Below are positions 6,703 to 7,751 of a stretch of DNA of 7,751 nucleotides, one piece after another. Origin of the DNA: Methanoregula sp. (GTDB lineage: Archaea > Halobacteriota > Methanomicrobia > Methanomicrobiales > Methanospirillaceae). The translations under genes were made by a program, and so were the position numbers. Under the pieces are notes generated by a model that saw only the letters and a program-made list of their open reading frames with translations, had not been told where the DNA came from and ran no database searches. Location of the stretch: contig DUHF01000127.1 of the NCBI GenBank assembly GCA_013331015.1, forward strand, positions 1 through 7,751. Direction: 5' to 3'. How positions within the stretch are numbered: the first letter of the stretch is position 1; each line of letters begins with the position of its first letter.

Positions 6703-6850
6703 CAAAGTACACTGTCCGACCCCCCAGTAACCCCTGCATTTTTTTAGGAGAGTTATGGTACGTTTTAAGCGATTTTATAACGTTAATTTTACAGCAGGCA
6801 GGGGCATGGGCGGATTGAATGCCAGAGGGGGGGTCGGACGGTGTACTTTG
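6703..6850. repeat. 148-bp element with 23-bp inverted repeats (MITE-like or RNA hairpin)
   Basis: The left arm 6703-6725 (starting CAAAGTACAC, ending GTCCGACCCCCC) is the reverse complement of the right arm 6828-6850 (starting GGGGGGTCGGAC, ending GTGTACTTTG), with 22 of 23 positions matching. The one mismatch (T6713 against G6840) would be a G-U pair in RNA. Inside there is a second stem, CCCCTGC (6731-6737) with GCAGGGG (6798-6804), and a third, ACGTT (6760-6764) with AACGT (6779-6783), all nested in order. The core is AT-rich. No target-site duplication is evident at the flanks. It could be a miniature transposable element or a structured RNA. Confidence 0.7.
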
Positions 6851-6871
6851 GCAGGGGACGCCGGGTCCTAA
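6755..6871 (+). CDS. Possible 38-residue basic peptide inside the inverted-repeat element
   Basis: ATG 6755 is preceded by a strong Shine-Dalgarno-like AGGAG (6746-6750), 4 nt before the start, and opens a 38-codon frame beginning MVRFKRFYNVNFTAGRGMG. The RBS and start lie in the loop of the large hairpin. The second half runs through the right repeat arm and is Gly/Arg-rich, as expected from repeat DNA and not from a selected protein. No family is recognised. The RBS is the only real support, and chance is a serious alternative. Confidence 0.18.
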   Translation: MVRFKRFYNVNFTAGRGMGGLNARGGVGRCTLAGDAGS

Positions 6872-7325
6872 TGAGATCATGGTCTGTGCAAGGTTTATTC
6901 TCTGTCGGAGACTCGCTGCTACTACCTGTCATATACAGGTCATCTCTGAAGTTCTACGACGTGAAAATTATTATCCGCTGTTCCCTTTGCCACGTTCGGG
7001 AATACTCGGGGAGGGGTACCTTTTGGCAGAACGCATCTGCGGGCGCCTTTTTGCCGGGTAAATTATCGCGGGTTTTTGGGAATGTGGAGTTGGGCGATCT
7101 GAGGGGAGATCGGCCGCTGTATCGTTGCAGTTTGTGGATATTTCCGGGCGCTATTTACATGCATTTAAGGCAATCAGAAGTTATTTTGGCCGAATCCTGA
7201 AAATGAGGTGCTGTTTTTTGGTGAAACAGTGTCAATGAGGCCGATTTGGGGGGTAAACGGGGGTCATTTTGGGGCCGGATTGGTTGAGGTACTAGAGACC
7301 GTGAGTGACAGGGGATGGGAGCCAA
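6872..7325 (+). other. Long stretch without a convincing gene; several small hairpins
   Basis: Open frames here (for example 6841-7200 and 7208-7402) have no recognisable domains, no good RBS and a composition unlike the genes upstream. Three short perfect stems are present: ACCTGT/ACAGGT (6924-6929, 6935-6940), CGATCT/AGATCG (7095-7100, 7107-7112) and CTGTTT/AAACAG (7211-7216, 7224-7229). The stretch 7240-7275 is strongly G-biased, with runs of six, five and four G's at 7248, 7259 and 7271. It may be decayed sequence or noncoding RNA. Confidence 0.4.
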
Positions 7326-7361
7326 CCCCCTGCGGGGATTCCCCGACCGCCTCGTCCGGGG
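7326..7361 (+). repeat. Alternating C/G blocks able to form competing hairpins
   Basis: C5 (7326-7330), G4 (7334-7337), C4 (7341-7344) and G4 (7358-7361) alternate. Each block could pair with either neighbour (CCCC-TGC-GGGG, GGGG-ATT-CCCC, or CCCCGAC with GTCCGGGG). Mutually exclusive stems of this kind resemble an attenuator or the base of a structured RNA, but nothing shows that they are used. Confidence 0.4.
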
Positions 7362-7370
7362 CCTCGCTGG

Positions 7371-7404
7371 GCGAAATTTTTCGCATTCTCATAAAAAAAT
7401 GAGA
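7371..7404. terminator. Two adjacent hairpins at the composition boundary
   Basis: GCGAAA/TTTCGC (7371-7376, 7379-7384) is followed at once by TCTCAT/ATGAGA (7387-7392, 7399-7404) around an A6 loop. They sit exactly where GC-rich DNA gives way to AT-rich DNA. On the minus strand the second stem has a T6 loop. A terminator or an element end are both possible. Confidence 0.35.
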
Positions 7405-7413
7405 TATTCACAA

Positions 7414-7426
7414 AATTAAAATTAAT
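7414..7426 (+). promoter_or_regulatory. AT-rich TATA region upstream of the terminal gene
   Basis: AATTAAAATTAAT lies about 20-32 bp upstream of GTG 7446, the distance expected between a TATA box and the start of a leaderless archaeal message. The whole neighbourhood is AT-rich, so the match is weakly specific. Confidence 0.3.
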
Positions 7427-7445
7427 AAGAAACTAAAACTCTCTC

Positions 7446-7751
7446 GTGGAAAAAAAAAATTAAGTGGATTTTAATTGGCTGTTGCATTATTTTTGTTTTG
7501 TACTCTTTTTTATCAGGATATTATCTTCAACCAATTTGCTCTCCAACATTGATAATCATAAATGTTTATTTTAATGAACAGTATCATCTTGAATTTTCCA
7601 AAATTCAGGAAGATGGAAATCTTACGATTAATCGTATTGTCAGAGAGACCTCTGATTATGGAAGGAACACAAATCGATTGAGTATTATAGCTGACAAAAT
7701 CGTGGAAAATTTTACTGATATTTATTGGCCCCAGTACTTCACTAATTTTTA
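7446..7751 (+). CDS. AT-rich membrane-anchored hypothetical protein (partial; frame break at A10)
   Basis: A frame open from 7429 to the last base encodes KKKIKWILIGCCIIFVLYSF, a typical lysine-then-hydrophobic N-terminal membrane anchor. A soluble region follows (NVYFNEQYHLEFSKIQEDGN, then NRIVRETSDYGRN and DKIVENFTDIYWPQYFTNF) that looks like real protein. The frame has no ATG, GTG or TTG before the anchor. GTG 7446 fits in position and would give M-E-K-K-I-K-W, but only if the run of ten A's (7450-7459) is read one base shorter. As written, GTG runs into TAA. The gene could therefore carry a frameshift, a sequence error, or rely on slippage. No family is recognised, and the 3' end lies outside the window. 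GC content is about 31%, against about 60% in the housekeeping operon, suggesting acquired DNA. Confidence 0.5.

Noticed and set aside
6841..7200. 119-codon frame after the inverted repeat
   Set aside because: It starts with GTG inside the repeat arm, has no RBS and no recognisable domain, and its residue mix looks random.
6560..7400. RNase P RNA, SRP RNA or tRNA genes in the gene-free stretch
   Set aside because: I looked for their conserved core motifs by eye and found none convincing. A covariance-model search would settle it.
7208..7402. 64-codon frame in the G-rich stretch
   Set aside because: The sequence follows from G-runs and hairpin blocks, and no protein-like pattern or RBS is evident.
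6560..7751. CRISPR array
   Set aside because: There are no regularly spaced direct repeats; the repeats present are inverted pairs.

Overview
The window comes from a methanogenic euryarchaeon, most likely of the order Methanomicrobiales (Methanoregula-like). The order-level placement rests on recognition of protein style, not on a database search. Three things support archaea: the gene order ftsZ - secE (Sec61 gamma) - spt5, oligo-T terminators with TATA-type promoters, and a sensor kinase built in the style typical of Methanomicrobia. The genes from 1 to about 6560 are moderately to strongly GC-rich (about 60% in a sampled stretch).

Region 1 (1-1363) is a housekeeping operon on the + strand. 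It holds the C-terminal half of FtsZ, then SecE/Sec61 gamma, then Spt5, with gaps of only 6 and 8 nt, and ends at a double T-tract. The ribosomal stalk genes that often follow spt5 in euryarchaea are not here. Region 2 (1428-2018, - strand) is a decayed, chimeric gene. Its start resembles a small uncharacterised family, it then continues as the C-terminal third of an alpha/beta hydrolase, and it carries an in-frame TGA. Region 3 (2191-3874, + strand) is a 547-residue membrane protein with three exactly spaced zinc ribbons, several membrane segments, an acidic Pro/Glu-rich linker and a DUF4352-like C-terminal domain. It converges on region 4 (3940-5775, - strand), a periplasmic-binding-protein-type sensor histidine kinase with an intact ATPase domain but no phosphoacceptor histidine where one would be expected. 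Region 5 (6008-6559, + strand) is a RimJ/RimL-type GNAT acetyltransferase with a TTG start, divergent from the kinase.

Region 6 (6560-7386) contains no convincing long gene. It holds a TATA-like box, an operator-like dyad, a 148-bp element bounded by 23-bp near-perfect inverted repeats with nested inner stems, several small hairpins, a G-rich stretch and alternating C/G blocks. Near 7385 the base composition drops from about 70% to about 20-30% GC. In the AT-rich tail an open frame with an N-terminal membrane anchor runs off the end of the window. Its only good start is separated from the frame by one base at a run of ten A's.

The housekeeping operon works in cell division, protein export and transcription elongation. 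The kinase, zinc-ribbon protein and acetyltransferase look like independent single-gene units. The tail from about 6660 onward looks like accessory DNA and is the least explained part of the window.
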